Assembly: GCF_016862435.1 (NCBI RefSeq)
Contig: NZ_BOMY01000020.1
Location: forward strand, 124,001 to 188,000
Reading direction: 5' to 3'
DNA: 64,000 nucleotides
Origin: Paractinoplanes tereljensis
Lineage (GTDB): Bacteria; Actinomycetota; Actinomycetes; Mycobacteriales; Micromonosporaceae
Shown here: positions 16,129 to 23,723 of the stretch, piece after piece
Numbering within the stretch: the first letter of the stretch is position 1
How the letters are laid out: every line of letters starts with the position of its first letter
Made by a program: the position numbers and the translations under genes
Notes under the pieces: generated by a model
What the model was told of the DNA's origin: nothing
Seen by the model: the letters and a program-made list of their open reading frames with translations, nothing else
Databases searched by the model: none

Positions 16129-17148
16129 ATGACGATCGATGACGAGAATCGGCCCGAGCGGCAGCGGGTGACGCTGACCGGCATCAGCTCCCGGGCCTGG
16201 GAGCACCCCGCCGACCGGGGTGCGCTGACCGCCCTGCGCGAGCTGCGCGGCTTTGACGACCTGGTGAAGGCGTTCTTCGGCATGTGGAACGAGCGGGGGT
16301 TCCGCCTGTCGTACCTCGCCGGGGCGATCCGGGTCGACCACCGGCAGTACCCGCGGGTCTTTCAGCGCTACACCGAGGCGGCCCGCGCGCTCGACGTGGA
16401 GAACCTCCCCGAGCTGTACGTCGAGCAGGCCCCGATCATCAGCTCGAAGGCGATCGGCATGGATAAGCCGTTCGTGGTGATCAGCACGGCCGCCGTGGAG
16501 AAGCTCGACGACGAGGAGTTGCGCACCCTGCTGGGCCGGGAGCTCGGCCACGTGCGCAGCGGGCACGCCGTCTACCAGACGATCATGACGATCCTGACCC
16601 GCTGGGTCACCAACATCAGCTGGATCCCGGTGGGCGCGCTGGCGCTGCGGGCGATCATCGTGGCGATGTACGAGTGGTGGCGCAAGGCCGAGCTGTCCGC
16701 CGACCGGGCCGGGCTGCTCGCCGCGCAGGACCAGTCGGCGTCGATCCGGCTGTTCATGAAGTCGGCCGGCGGTGGCGACCTGTCGCAGATCGACACGGCC
16801 GCGTTCCTGGAGCAGGCGGCGGAGTACGAGGGTGGCGGCGACCTGCGGGACAGCATCCACAAGCTGGGCATGACCGCGTTCAACAGCGAGCCTTTCCCGG
16901 TGGCCCGGGCGGCCGAGCTGCGCCGCTGGGTGGACTCCGGCGAGTACGCCCGGATTCTGGAGGGCGACTACCCGCGCCGCGACGACGACCGGAACGCCTC
17001 GGTGACCGAGGACGTGAAGGCCGCCGCCGCGCACTACCGGGACAGCTTCCGCGACTCGGAGGACCCCCTGGTGAAGGTGGTCCGCAGGGTCGGCGGCGGG
17101 GCCGCCAACCTGGCCGGGTCGGCCAGAGATTGGGTCAGCGGACGCTGA
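16129..17148 (+). CDS. M48-family metallopeptidase-like protein with altered zinc motif
   Basis: ATG 16129 behind GGGAGG gives 339 residues. The layout is that of M48/Ste24-like proteins: an N-terminal helical part, the strand FVVISTAAVEKLDDEELRTL, the motif helix, a hydrophobic pair of helices (about 145-185) and the second-ligand helix RKAELSADRAGLLA. The zinc motif reads GRELGHVRSGH where HELGH is expected; the codon is CGG. The first zinc His is therefore Arg, so catalysis is doubtful. The C-terminal tail is charged. The 3' end overlaps the convergent acyl-CoA oxidase gene by 14 bp. Confidence 0.8.
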   Translation: MTIDDENRPERQRVTLTGISSRAWEHPADRGALTALRELRGFDDLVKAFFGMWNERGFRLSYLAGAIRVDHRQYPRVFQRYTEAARALDVENLPELYVEQAPIISSKAIGMDKPFVVISTAAVEKLDDEELRTLLGRELGHVRSGHAVYQTIMTILTRWVTNISWIPVGALALRAIIVAMYEWWRKAELSADRAGLLAAQDQSASIRLFMKSAGGGDLSQIDTAAFLEQAAEYEGGGDLRDSIHKLGMTAFNSEPFPVARAAELRRWVDSGEYARILEGDYPRRDDDRNASVTEDVKAAAAHYRDSFRDSEDPLVKVVRRVGGGAANLAGSARDWVSGR

Positions 17149-19063
17149 GGTCGTGGGCCGCCATGTCTTCCTGGCGGCCCCCTTCCTCACGCAGGATGGC
17201 GGCGTTCAGCCACTCCTCGGGGATGGCGAACGCGTCGACCAGCTCGCGCATGTGCGGCCGGAGCTGCTTGAGCAGGTCGTTGACCTTCGCGGTGACCGCC
17301 TTGGCCCGGGCCGGGGTGAGCCGGCCGTGCTCGAGATACCAGCCCTTGTTCGCCTCGATGACCGTCAGGGCGTACAGATCGCACATCTTTTCCAGCAGTG
17401 GCTCATCAGCAGCGTGGGCGACGAACGCCTCCAGGACCACCCGGTCGACGTGCGCCTTGGCCACCGACAGGACGTGGTCCTGGACGTCGTTGAAGATGTC
17501 GAACTGCCGGTCCCGCTTCTGCGCGGCACCCCCGCGCAGCCGCCGGATCACCCCGTCGAGCTGGTGCTTCTCCCGGTCCTCGAACATCCGCAGATGCCAG
17601 CCCCGGTCGGTGAGCGCGACCTCCTCGTCCCGCCCCGGCACCGCGTCGACAAGCCTTTGAATCAAAGACCTTGCGGCCGTACGCTCCAGAACCATCTCGC
17701 GCACCTGCTCGGCGACGAACTGGGCCCGCCCCCACCCGTCGAGCGAGCCGAACGCGTCCCGATAGCCGGTGAGCAGCCCCTTCGCGACCAGCTGCAGCAG
17801 CACGGTGTTGTCGCCCTCGAACGTGGTGAACACGTCGGTGTCGGCCTTGAGCCCGGGCAGCCGGTTCTCGGCCAGGTAGCCGGCCCCGCCGCAGGCCTCC
17901 CGGCAGAGCTGGATGGTGTGCGTGGCGTGCCAGGTCTGCACGGCCTTCAGCCCGGCCGCCCGCGACTCCAGCTCCCGCTGCCGGTGCTCGTCGACCGCCC
18001 CGGCCGCGGTCTGCACCTCGTGCAGGGCGACGACCAGCTCCTCCTGGGCGAACGTCAGCGCGTAGGTGTGCGCCAGCGCGACAAGCAGTTTGCGCTGGTG
18101 GACCAGGTAGTCGTTGATGACGATCTCGCGCTCTTCGCCGGGTGCCGCGAACTGCCGGCGCAGCTCGCCGTACCGGACGGCGATGGTCAGCGCGCTCTTG
18201 GTCGCCGAGGACGACGACCCACCGACCACCACCCGCCCGCGCACGAGCGTGCCGAGCATGGTGAAGAACCGCCGGGTGTCGTTCTCGATCGAGCTCGTAT
18301 AGACCCCGTCCGCACTCACCTGACCATATCGATCAAGGAGCATCTCCAAAGGCACGGATACGTGGGAGAAGGAGATCCGGCCGTTGTCCACGCCGAGCAG
18401 ACCCGCCTTGTGGCCGTCGTCGCCGATCGTCACGCCCGGCAGCGGATTGCCCTGCTCGTCGCGGATCGGCACCAGCCAGGCGTGCACGCCGTAACCCTTG
18501 CCCCCGGTGATCAGCTGGGCGAACACGACCGCCATCCGGCCGTCCCGGGCCGCGTTGCCGATGTAGTCCTTGCGGGCCGCCTCGTGCGGCGTGTGCAGGT
18601 CGAACGTGCCGGTCACCGGGTCATAGGTGCACGTCGTGCGCAGCTGCTGGACGTCCGAGCCGTGCCCGGTCTCGGTCATCGCGAAGCAGCCCATCAGCTT
18701 CGCCGAGATGATGTCCGGCAGGTAGGCCGCGTGGTGCCGCTCGCTGCCCAGGGCCACCACCGCCCCGCCGAACAGCCCCCACTGCACGCCGGCCTTGACC
18801 ATCAGCGACAGGTCGAGCTGGGCCAGCATCTCGGCCGCCACCACCGAGCCGCCGGGGTCGGCGCTACCGCCGTACTCCTTGGGGAAGCCCGCGGCCACGC
18901 CCGGATCGGTGGGCAGCTCGGTGATCAACCGGGAGACGCGCTCCCGGGCCTGCTCGATCGTCTCGCCGGGCACCGCGACGAAGTGTGAACCGGCGAGCTG
19001 CTTGCGAGCCTCCTGGCGCACGTGCGCCCAGCGACCGTCGAGTGCGTCCTGAAGACCCGTCAT
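17135..19063 (-). CDS. Acyl-CoA oxidase/dehydrogenase
   Basis: ATG 19063 gives 642 residues, the size of acyl-CoA oxidases rather than of 380-residue dehydrogenases. MGCFAMTETGHGSDVQQL is the flavin-binding acyl-CoA motif; RKDYIGNAA and GYGVHAWLVPIRD follow; GGAGYLAENRLPGLKADTDVFTTFEGDNTVL holds the C-terminal signature and the catalytic Glu region (listed in parts: GGAGYLAENR and TFEGDN). The reaction is FAD-dependent alpha-beta oxidation of acyl-CoA in beta-oxidation, with electrons passed to oxygen. It is divergent from a TetR gene with a shared 37-bp promoter gap. Confidence 0.88.
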   Translation of the reverse strand: MTGLQDALDGRWAHVRQEARKQLAGSHFVAVPGETIEQARERVSRLITELPTDPGVAAGFPKEYGGSADPGGSVVAAEMLAQLDLSLMVKAGVQWGLFGGAVVALGSERHHAAYLPDIISAKLMGCFAMTETGHGSDVQQLRTTCTYDPVTGTFDLHTPHEAARKDYIGNAARDGRMAVVFAQLITGGKGYGVHAWLVPIRDEQGNPLPGVTIGDDGHKAGLLGVDNGRISFSHVSVPLEMLLDRYGQVSADGVYTSSIENDTRRFFTMLGTLVRGRVVVGGSSSSATKSALTIAVRYGELRRQFAAPGEEREIVINDYLVHQRKLLVALAHTYALTFAQEELVVALHEVQTAAGAVDEHRQRELESRAAGLKAVQTWHATHTIQLCREACGGAGYLAENRLPGLKADTDVFTTFEGDNTVLLQLVAKGLLTGYRDAFGSLDGWGRAQFVAEQVREMVLERTAARSLIQRLVDAVPGRDEEVALTDRGWHLRMFEDREKHQLDGVIRRLRGGAAQKRDRQFDIFNDVQDHVLSVAKAHVDRVVLEAFVAHAADEPLLEKMCDLYALTVIEANKGWYLEHGRLTPARAKAVTAKVNDLLKQLRPHMRELVDAFAIPEEWLNAAILREEGGRQEDMAAHDLSVR

Positions 19064-19080
19064 GGGTACGGACTGTACCC
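19064..19080. promoter_or_regulatory. TetR operator candidate between acyl-CoA oxidase and TetR genes
   Basis: GGGTAC (19064-19069) and GTACCC (19075-19080) are perfect inverted arms with a 5-bp spacer. AGTGCACT, a second palindrome, follows at 19081-19088. The whole gap between the two divergent start codons is 37 bp, so binding here would block both promoters. Confidence 0.5.
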
Positions 19081-19100
19081 AGTGCACTAGGGTTCGGTCT

Positions 19101-19721
19101 GTGAAACGGGACACGATCGCGGCGCGCCGCGCCGCGGCCACCGATGACCGGCGAAGGCGCATCGTCGAGGCCGCGGTCCGAGCCATCGAGGCGTACGGGA
19201 CGGAAGCGGGCCTGGGTGCGATAGCCGACCAGGCCGGGGTCCCCCGCCCGCACGTGTACCGGCACTTCACCGGCAAGGACGACCTCGACCAGGAGGTCGG
19301 CCGGCACGCCGCGCGCGAGCTGAGCGCCTGGATCCGGCCGTCGCTGACCGCTCGCGGAACCCCGGCGTCGGTGATCCACGGCCTGATCGAGCGGGTCGTG
19401 CAGTGGGCGGTCGAGCACCCCAACCTCTACCGCTTCCGGGCCCGGCTCGGCTCCCCCGCCGCGGTCGACGAACTGGTCGACGCCCTGGCCGGCTATCTGC
19501 GGGCGGCCGGTTACGACACCCGCCCGCCGGCCTACGTGGTGGCCGGCCTGATCGGGGTGGTCGACGCGGCCGTCCTGTGGTGGCTGGACCACCCCGACGA
19601 GACCGGCCGCGCCGCCCTGACCGACTGGCTGGCCGACCAGGTGTGGGTGGTCCTGGCCGACATGCTGCGCCGCATCGGCCACCCGTTCGACCCGGCCGCC
19701 ACGATCAACCCGCTGTCCTGA
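19101..19721 (+). CDS. TetR-family transcriptional regulator
   Basis: GTG 19101 gives 206 residues. The DNA-binding domain spans residues about 13-60: RRRIVEAAVRAIEAYG, then GLGAIADQAGVPRPHVYRHF and GKDDLDQEV. The C-terminal domain is helical, with WWLDHPDETGRAALTDWLAD. It is divergent from the acyl-CoA oxidase gene, which makes fatty acyl-CoA the obvious candidate ligand, by analogy with FadR-type TetR proteins. Its 3' end overlaps the convergent CU044_5270-type gene by 17 bp. Confidence 0.88.
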   Translation: MKRDTIAARRAAATDDRRRRIVEAAVRAIEAYGTEAGLGAIADQAGVPRPHVYRHFTGKDDLDQEVGRHAARELSAWIRPSLTARGTPASVIHGLIERVVQWAVEHPNLYRFRARLGSPAAVDELVDALAGYLRAAGYDTRPPAYVVAGLIGVVDAAVLWWLDHPDETGRAALTDWLADQVWVVLADMLRRIGHPFDPAATINPLS

Positions 19722-20673
19722 CCACCCGGTAGGTCACCGAGCTGGACGAGACGACCGTGCCGGCCGGAATGCCGTCCCGGTCCCGGGTCAGCCGGGTGCG
19801 CTCACCGATGAACGCGCCGCTCACCGGGTCGATGACGATCTCCCGCCGTTCGCCGGCGGCCGCGATGCCCAACGCCGTGCCGGTGCGACCGTCCAGGGTG
19901 GTGGTGCGCTCGGTGATGGTCAGCGTAGGCAGCAACGCCAGTGCTCGATAGAGAGCCGCCCGCAGGTCGGCCGGGAGCAGCCCGCTGCGCAGCGCGTCGG
20001 CGACGTAGACCAGCACCTCCTGGTCGGGGTCCTGGCCGTGCCCGTCGGTCTCCCGGCGCAGCTGGTCGAAGAGCCGGCGCGAATCGCGGGTCAGGCCGTC
20101 GACGAACGAGTCCGTGGGCTCCTGCCAGTTGCCGGGGCGGTCGCACGAGTCCACGCCGGGCTGCGGAAAGAAGTCGCCACAGCGGCCGCGCCAGGTTTCC
20201 GGTGCCGCAATGCCATCATCCGGTCCGGGCCGCCCGTCCGGATAGGTTCGCTCACCGGTGTCGGACCGGCGAAGCACCCACTCGCCGGCCGGGTCGGCCG
20301 GAACCCACGTTTCGAGGCGCAGGCCGAACCGGTAGGGCGCGGCCGAGCCGTAGGCCATGTTCAGTTCATGTCGGTCGATGTACCGGAACTGGCCGGCCGG
20401 CACCAGCGCGTCCGGGTTCGCACTCTGCGCGTCCGCGGCCAGTGACAGCGTGTGCGCCACCTCGACCATCGCGCCCGGCCGGTCCCGTGTCATGACCGCC
20501 ATGACGACGATGGCGATCAGGACGGCGACGGCCGCCGCGGCGAGCACTTTCCCCGGCGTACGCCTGCGGGTCTCGGATGGTGAAAGAACGCGGGCCCGAG
20601 CCCGCCGCAGCGAGAGTTCGTCCAGCTCAGCTGGCGGGTAAAGGTCCTGGAGGGCTTCGTCGAGGTCGGTCAT
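19705..20673 (-). CDS. CU044_5270-family membrane protein, anti-sigma-like
   Basis: The 322-residue protein starts at ATG 20673, overlapping the stop of the decayed sigma gene as ATGA. An N-terminal cytoplasmic segment (about 1-40; acidic, then RRARARVL) precedes one membrane span (about 43-62, AAAAVAVLIAIVVMAVM). The rest is extracytoplasmic and beta-rich, ending in the typical ERTRLTRDRDGIPAGTVVSSSSVTY. The family is common downstream of ECF sigma genes in actinomycetes and is presumed to act as an anti-sigma or signal-sensing partner. Here its cognate sigma factor is broken, so the gene may be without function or may respond to another factor. Confidence 0.75.
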   Translation of the reverse strand: MTDLDEALQDLYPPAELDELSLRRARARVLSPSETRRRTPGKVLAAAAVAVLIAIVVMAVMTRDRPGAMVEVAHTLSLAADAQSANPDALVPAGQFRYIDRHELNMAYGSAAPYRFGLRLETWVPADPAGEWVLRRSDTGERTYPDGRPGPDDGIAAPETWRGRCGDFFPQPGVDSCDRPGNWQEPTDSFVDGLTRDSRRLFDQLRRETDGHGQDPDQEVLVYVADALRSGLLPADLRAALYRALALLPTLTITERTTTLDGRTGTALGIAAAGERREIVIDPVSGAFIGERTRLTRDRDGIPAGTVVSSSSVTYRVVRTAG

Positions 20674-20997
20674 GACTCGCCTTTCACCGCGGGGAGGGTG
20701 GCGCGCAGCGTGCGCCGCACGCGATGCATCCGGGACCGGACGGTCCCTTCCGGAATGCCGAGCGCGGCGCCGATCTCCCGGGCGCCGAACCCGGCCAGGC
20801 TGCTGAGCAGCAAGACCTCGCGGTCACCATCGGAGAGTGCGGCAATTGCCGCGGCCAGCTGCCCAAGATGGGTACGGGCATCAAGCCGTTCATCGGTACG
20901 GGCATGGCCGTCCTCGATGTCGGCCCGAGCCGACCTGGCGGGCGAGATAGCGCCACAGCCCCGGGGCGTGCTCGTCGAACGCCGCCTCGATCCTCAT
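20670..20997 (-). pseudogene. ECF sigma factor remnant (internal deletion and frameshift)
   Basis: From ATG 20997 the frame encodes MRIEAAFDEHAPGLWRYLARQVG, the start of sigma region 2, and then runs to a TGA near 20890. In another frame, from about 20930 to 20670, the sequence encodes region 4: LAAAIAALSDGDREVLLLSS, LAGFGAREIGAALGIPEGTV and RSRMHRVRRTL. Most of region 2, including the -10-binding helices, is missing. A full ECF factor needs about 160-180 residues; only about 110 remain. The TGA overlaps the ATG of the next gene, which is the original operon arrangement. Confidence 0.8.
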
Positions 20998-21087
20998 ACC
21001 CTGTCTTGCCAGAACCGGCCGCGCGCGTTCACGCCGACCTTGATAGTACGGTTGACGATATATACCGGCCCCGGTAACGTCGGCGGC

Positions 21088-21414
21088 ATGCAAGAGCCCA
21101 CGTTTCTCATTCTCACCGCGCTGGCGGCGGAACCCCTGCACGGCTATGGGGTAATCCTGTCCGTTGCCGCGCTGTCCGGCGGCGACGTCAAGTTGCGGGC
21201 CGGCACGCTCTACGGCGCGCTCGACCGGCTCGCCGAGCAGGGGCACATCGAGGTCGACCGGGAGGAAGCGGTCGACGGGCGGCTGCGCCGTTACTACCGG
21301 CTCACCGACAGCGGCGCGGGGGCGCTGTCGGCCGAGGTCGAGCGGTTGCGGCGCAACGCGTCGGCGGCCGAGACGCAGCTGCGGCGCCGGCCGTCGTTCG
21401 GCGGTGCCGCGTGA
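21088..21414 (+). CDS. PadR-family transcriptional regulator
   Basis: ATG 21088 gives 108 residues, typical for the short PadR subfamily. The winged-helix reads MQEPTFLILTALAAEPLHGYG, then KLRAGTLYGALDRLAEQGHI for the recognition helix and the wing RLRRYYRLTDSGAGAL. PadR proteins repress neighbouring genes in response to phenolics, drugs or cell-envelope stress. The next gene, a membrane protein, starts inside its stop (GTGA overlap). In many actinomycetes this pair is a PadR regulator plus a permease-like protein. Confidence 0.9.
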   Translation: MQEPTFLILTALAAEPLHGYGVILSVAALSGGDVKLRAGTLYGALDRLAEQGHIEVDREEAVDGRLRRYYRLTDSGAGALSAEVERLRRNASAAETQLRRRPSFGGAA

Positions 21415-22460
21415 CGCTGGAAAATCAGTACCGCCGGCTGCTGCTGGCCTACCCGGGTCGCTATCGCCGGGCGCACGGCTCCGAGATCGTCACCACGCTG
21501 CTGGAGATGTCCGGCGACGGCCAGACCCGGCCCAGCCGGTCGGACGCCTGGCACCTGTTCGTCAGCGGATTGCGCCAGCGTTTCCGGCTGCCCGCGCGGC
21601 CCCTGGTCTGGGTCGCGGCGGCGCTGATCGTGGTGATCGGCGGCGGTTTCGGATCGGCGGCCGCCTCGTGGGCGGCCGAGCAGACGTTCGCGTCGCTGCC
21701 CGATGACACCACCCTGATGGCGCTGACCCACCAGGCGGCCGGCGGCGGCGACGAATACGGGTCGACCAGCTCGTCGTCGCCGTGGTGGACACCGTATGTC
21801 TCGGGCGTCGTCGACCGGCCCGGGTGGACACCCGAGCCCGCCCGGCAGACCCTCGCCGCCGACGGGTGGCAGGTCGGTGCGATCCGCGACCTCGGCGGAG
21901 CCTCCTACGACGCCGACCCGGTGACCGGCGCGATGGTCCAGGTCCCGATGCGCGGCACCCAGTTCGACGCCGTCCGGGACGGACGGCTGATGCGGGTCAC
22001 CGGCTACGTCACGGCCGATCGCGGCACCATCTCGGTGATGGTGTCGCCGGCCGATACCGGGACGATGCGACCGCTGACCCTGGCCGGGGTGCTGCTCGGG
22101 CTGATCGGCGGCTGGCTGCTGGCCGCAGCCGGGGCGTACCGCCTGCTCGGGCAGCCCGGCCCGGTCCGGCGGCGCGTCGCCGCCGTCCTGTCCGCGCTGG
22201 CCATCGCCGCGCTGGTGGTTCCGGCCTTCGCGTTCTACATCAACCTGATGCGGGTGCTGGCGGCGTCCGGCGACCTCGTCAACACGGTGCACAGCGCGCT
22301 CAACCGCTCGCCGTACTGGAGTTACAGCACACCCTGGATGCTGCTGCAACTGACCATCGGGGGTGCGGTGCTGGCCGTCGCGGCCTGGCTGGTCACCGGC
22401 CGGCGCGACCCGGTCAGCGGGCTATATATCCGCCGTCGACGTAGAGCTCCGAGCCGGTGA
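21411..22460 (+). CDS. Membrane protein co-transcribed with PadR
   Basis: GTG 21411 overlaps the PadR stop. The protein has 349 residues. An N-terminal cytoplasmic helix (YRRLLLAYPGRYRRAHGSEI) is common in PadR-linked membrane proteins. One membrane span follows at about 65-85, then an extracytoplasmic loop of about 130 residues rich in Ser/Trp, then three spans near 225-245, 258-280 and 308-328. No enzyme motif is seen. Its last 47 bp overlap the convergent SDR gene, where the peptide is an Arg-rich tail, so its true end may once have been earlier. Confidence 0.75.
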   Translation: MTLENQYRRLLLAYPGRYRRAHGSEIVTTLLEMSGDGQTRPSRSDAWHLFVSGLRQRFRLPARPLVWVAAALIVVIGGGFGSAAASWAAEQTFASLPDDTTLMALTHQAAGGGDEYGSTSSSSPWWTPYVSGVVDRPGWTPEPARQTLAADGWQVGAIRDLGGASYDADPVTGAMVQVPMRGTQFDAVRDGRLMRVTGYVTADRGTISVMVSPADTGTMRPLTLAGVLLGLIGGWLLAAAGAYRLLGQPGPVRRRVAAVLSALAIAALVVPAFAFYINLMRVLAASGDLVNTVHSALNRSPYWSYSTPWMLLQLTIGGAVLAVAAWLVTGRRDPVSGLYIRRRRRAPSR

Positions 22461-23151
22461 TGAACGAGGCCTGGTCGCCGGCGAGGAACACGATCGCGTC
22501 GGCGACCTCCTCGGAGCGGCCGAGCCGGCCCAGCGGGGTCACGTCGATCAGCGGGGTGCGGTCGATGTCCCCCATCAGCGGCGTCTCGATGAAGCCCGGG
22601 TGCACGCTGTTGACCCGTACGCCCAAGGGCGCCCACTCCAGCGCGACGTTCTTGGTCAGCGTGCGCACCGCGCCCTTGGCGGCGTGATACGCCGGCGAGG
22701 AACCGAAGCCGCCGGACGTTCCGAAGATCGAGGACACGTTGACGACCGCGCCCTGACTGGCCTTGAGCAGCGGTGCGGTCGCCTTCATGCCGAGGAAGAC
22801 GCTGGTCTGGGTGACCGCGATGACCCGCTCGTAAGTGGCCAGCGGGGTGTCCTCAAGGATCTCCTTGTGGTCGATGCCGGCGTTGTTGACCAGCACGTCG
22901 AGCCAGCCGAACTCCTTCTCGACCAGGGCGACGGCCTCGGCCCAGCCGGCCGGGTCGGAGACGTCGAGGTGCTGGTAGAGCGCCCGCCCGCCATCCTTCT
23001 CGATCTCGGCCGCCACGTCGATGCCGAGCGCGTCCTGCACGTCGGCCACGATCACCGCCGCACCCGCCCGGGCCAGCCCGAACGCCGTCGCCCGGCCGAT
23101 GCCGCTGGCCCCACCCGTCACCAGCGCGGTCTTGCCGTTCAGTGTTGCCAT
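22414..23151 (-). CDS. Short-chain dehydrogenase/reductase
   Basis: ATG 23151 gives 245 residues. Motifs are complete: TGGASGIGRATA for NAD(P), LDVSD, VNNAG, VVNVSSIFG with the catalytic Ser, YHAAKGAV with Tyr-Lys, and the end ELYVDGGYIAR. The Asp after the second strand (VIVADVQDA) favours NAD. It resembles cyclopentanol, hydroxysteroid or 3-oxoacyl-ACP reductase-like SDRs. It is divergent from a TetR gene with a perfect palindrome in between, so expression is probably induced by its substrate. Confidence 0.9.
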   Translation of the reverse strand: MATLNGKTALVTGGASGIGRATAFGLARAGAAVIVADVQDALGIDVAAEIEKDGGRALYQHLDVSDPAGWAEAVALVEKEFGWLDVLVNNAGIDHKEILEDTPLATYERVIAVTQTSVFLGMKATAPLLKASQGAVVNVSSIFGTSGGFGSSPAYHAAKGAVRTLTKNVALEWAPLGVRVNSVHPGFIETPLMGDIDRTPLIDVTPLGRLGRSEEVADAIVFLAGDQASFITGSELYVDGGYIAR

Positions 23152-23177
23152 GACTCCGCCCTCCTCCGATATGCTTG

Positions 23178-23196
23178 ACGATACGTCTCGTATCGT
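23178..23196. promoter_or_regulatory. TetR operator between SDR and TetR genes
   Basis: ACGATACG (23178-23185) and CGTATCGT (23189-23196) are perfect inverted arms around TCT. The 19-bp site lies midway between the two divergent start codons, 27 bp from the SDR ATG and 29 bp from the TetR GTG. The size and symmetry are typical for TetR dimers. Confidence 0.8.
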
Positions 23197-23225
23197 CTTT
23201 CGCCCAGCCAACCTGAGGAGTTCTG

Positions 23226-23723
23226 GTGGCCCGTCCGCGCACCGGCCCGAAACGCGACCCGGAGGCCCACCGTGCCGTCCTGGCCGCCACCGAGGAGTTG
23301 CTCGGCGAGATCGGCTACCACCGGGTCACCATGGAACGCATCGCCGAGCGTTCCGGCGTCGGCAAGATGACCCTGTACCGCTGGTGGCCCAACAAGGCCG
23401 CGGTGATCACCGACGCGGTCCGCGAACACCTGGCCCCGGACCCGGCGATCTCACCCGGCGACCCGATCGCGCAGCTCACGGCCCTGGTCGGCACGCTCAC
23501 CCGGTACGGCGACGCGAGCGTGGTGGCCGCGGCGATGAGCTCCCGCGGCGAGGCCGGTCGGGCCGACCTGGCCGGCATCCTGCAGCCCTGGGAGTCGAAC
23601 CTGATCGCGGCCCTGGACGGCGACGAGGTCACCGCGCAGGCGTGGCTGGGTTACGTGGTCTACCGCATCGTCTTCCGCCAGGAGGAGGTCACCGCGGCGG
23701 ATCTGGCGAAACTGGTCGGCTGA
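23226..23723 (+). CDS. TetR-family transcriptional regulator
   Basis: GTG 23226, with GAGGAG upstream, gives 165 residues, short for the family. The DNA-binding part is RAVLAATEELLGEIGYHRV, TMERIAERSGVGKMTLYRWW and NKAAVITDAV. The C-terminal domain is small and resembles TetR_C_16-like folds. It probably controls itself and the SDR gene through the 23178-23196 palindrome. The last 35 bp overlap the end of the convergent TIR-STAND gene. Confidence 0.88.
   Translation: MARPRTGPKRDPEAHRAVLAATEELLGEIGYHRVTMERIAERSGVGKMTLYRWWPNKAAVITDAVREHLAPDPAISPGDPIAQLTALVGTLTRYGDASVVAAAMSSRGEAGRADLAGILQPWESNLIAALDGDEVTAQAWLGYVVYRIVFRQEEVTAADLAKLVG

Noticed and set aside
17153..18988. Long open frame opposite the acyl-CoA oxidase gene
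   Set aside because: It is antisense to a well-supported enzyme, and its composition (Arg/Gly/Val-rich) shows no recognisable domain.
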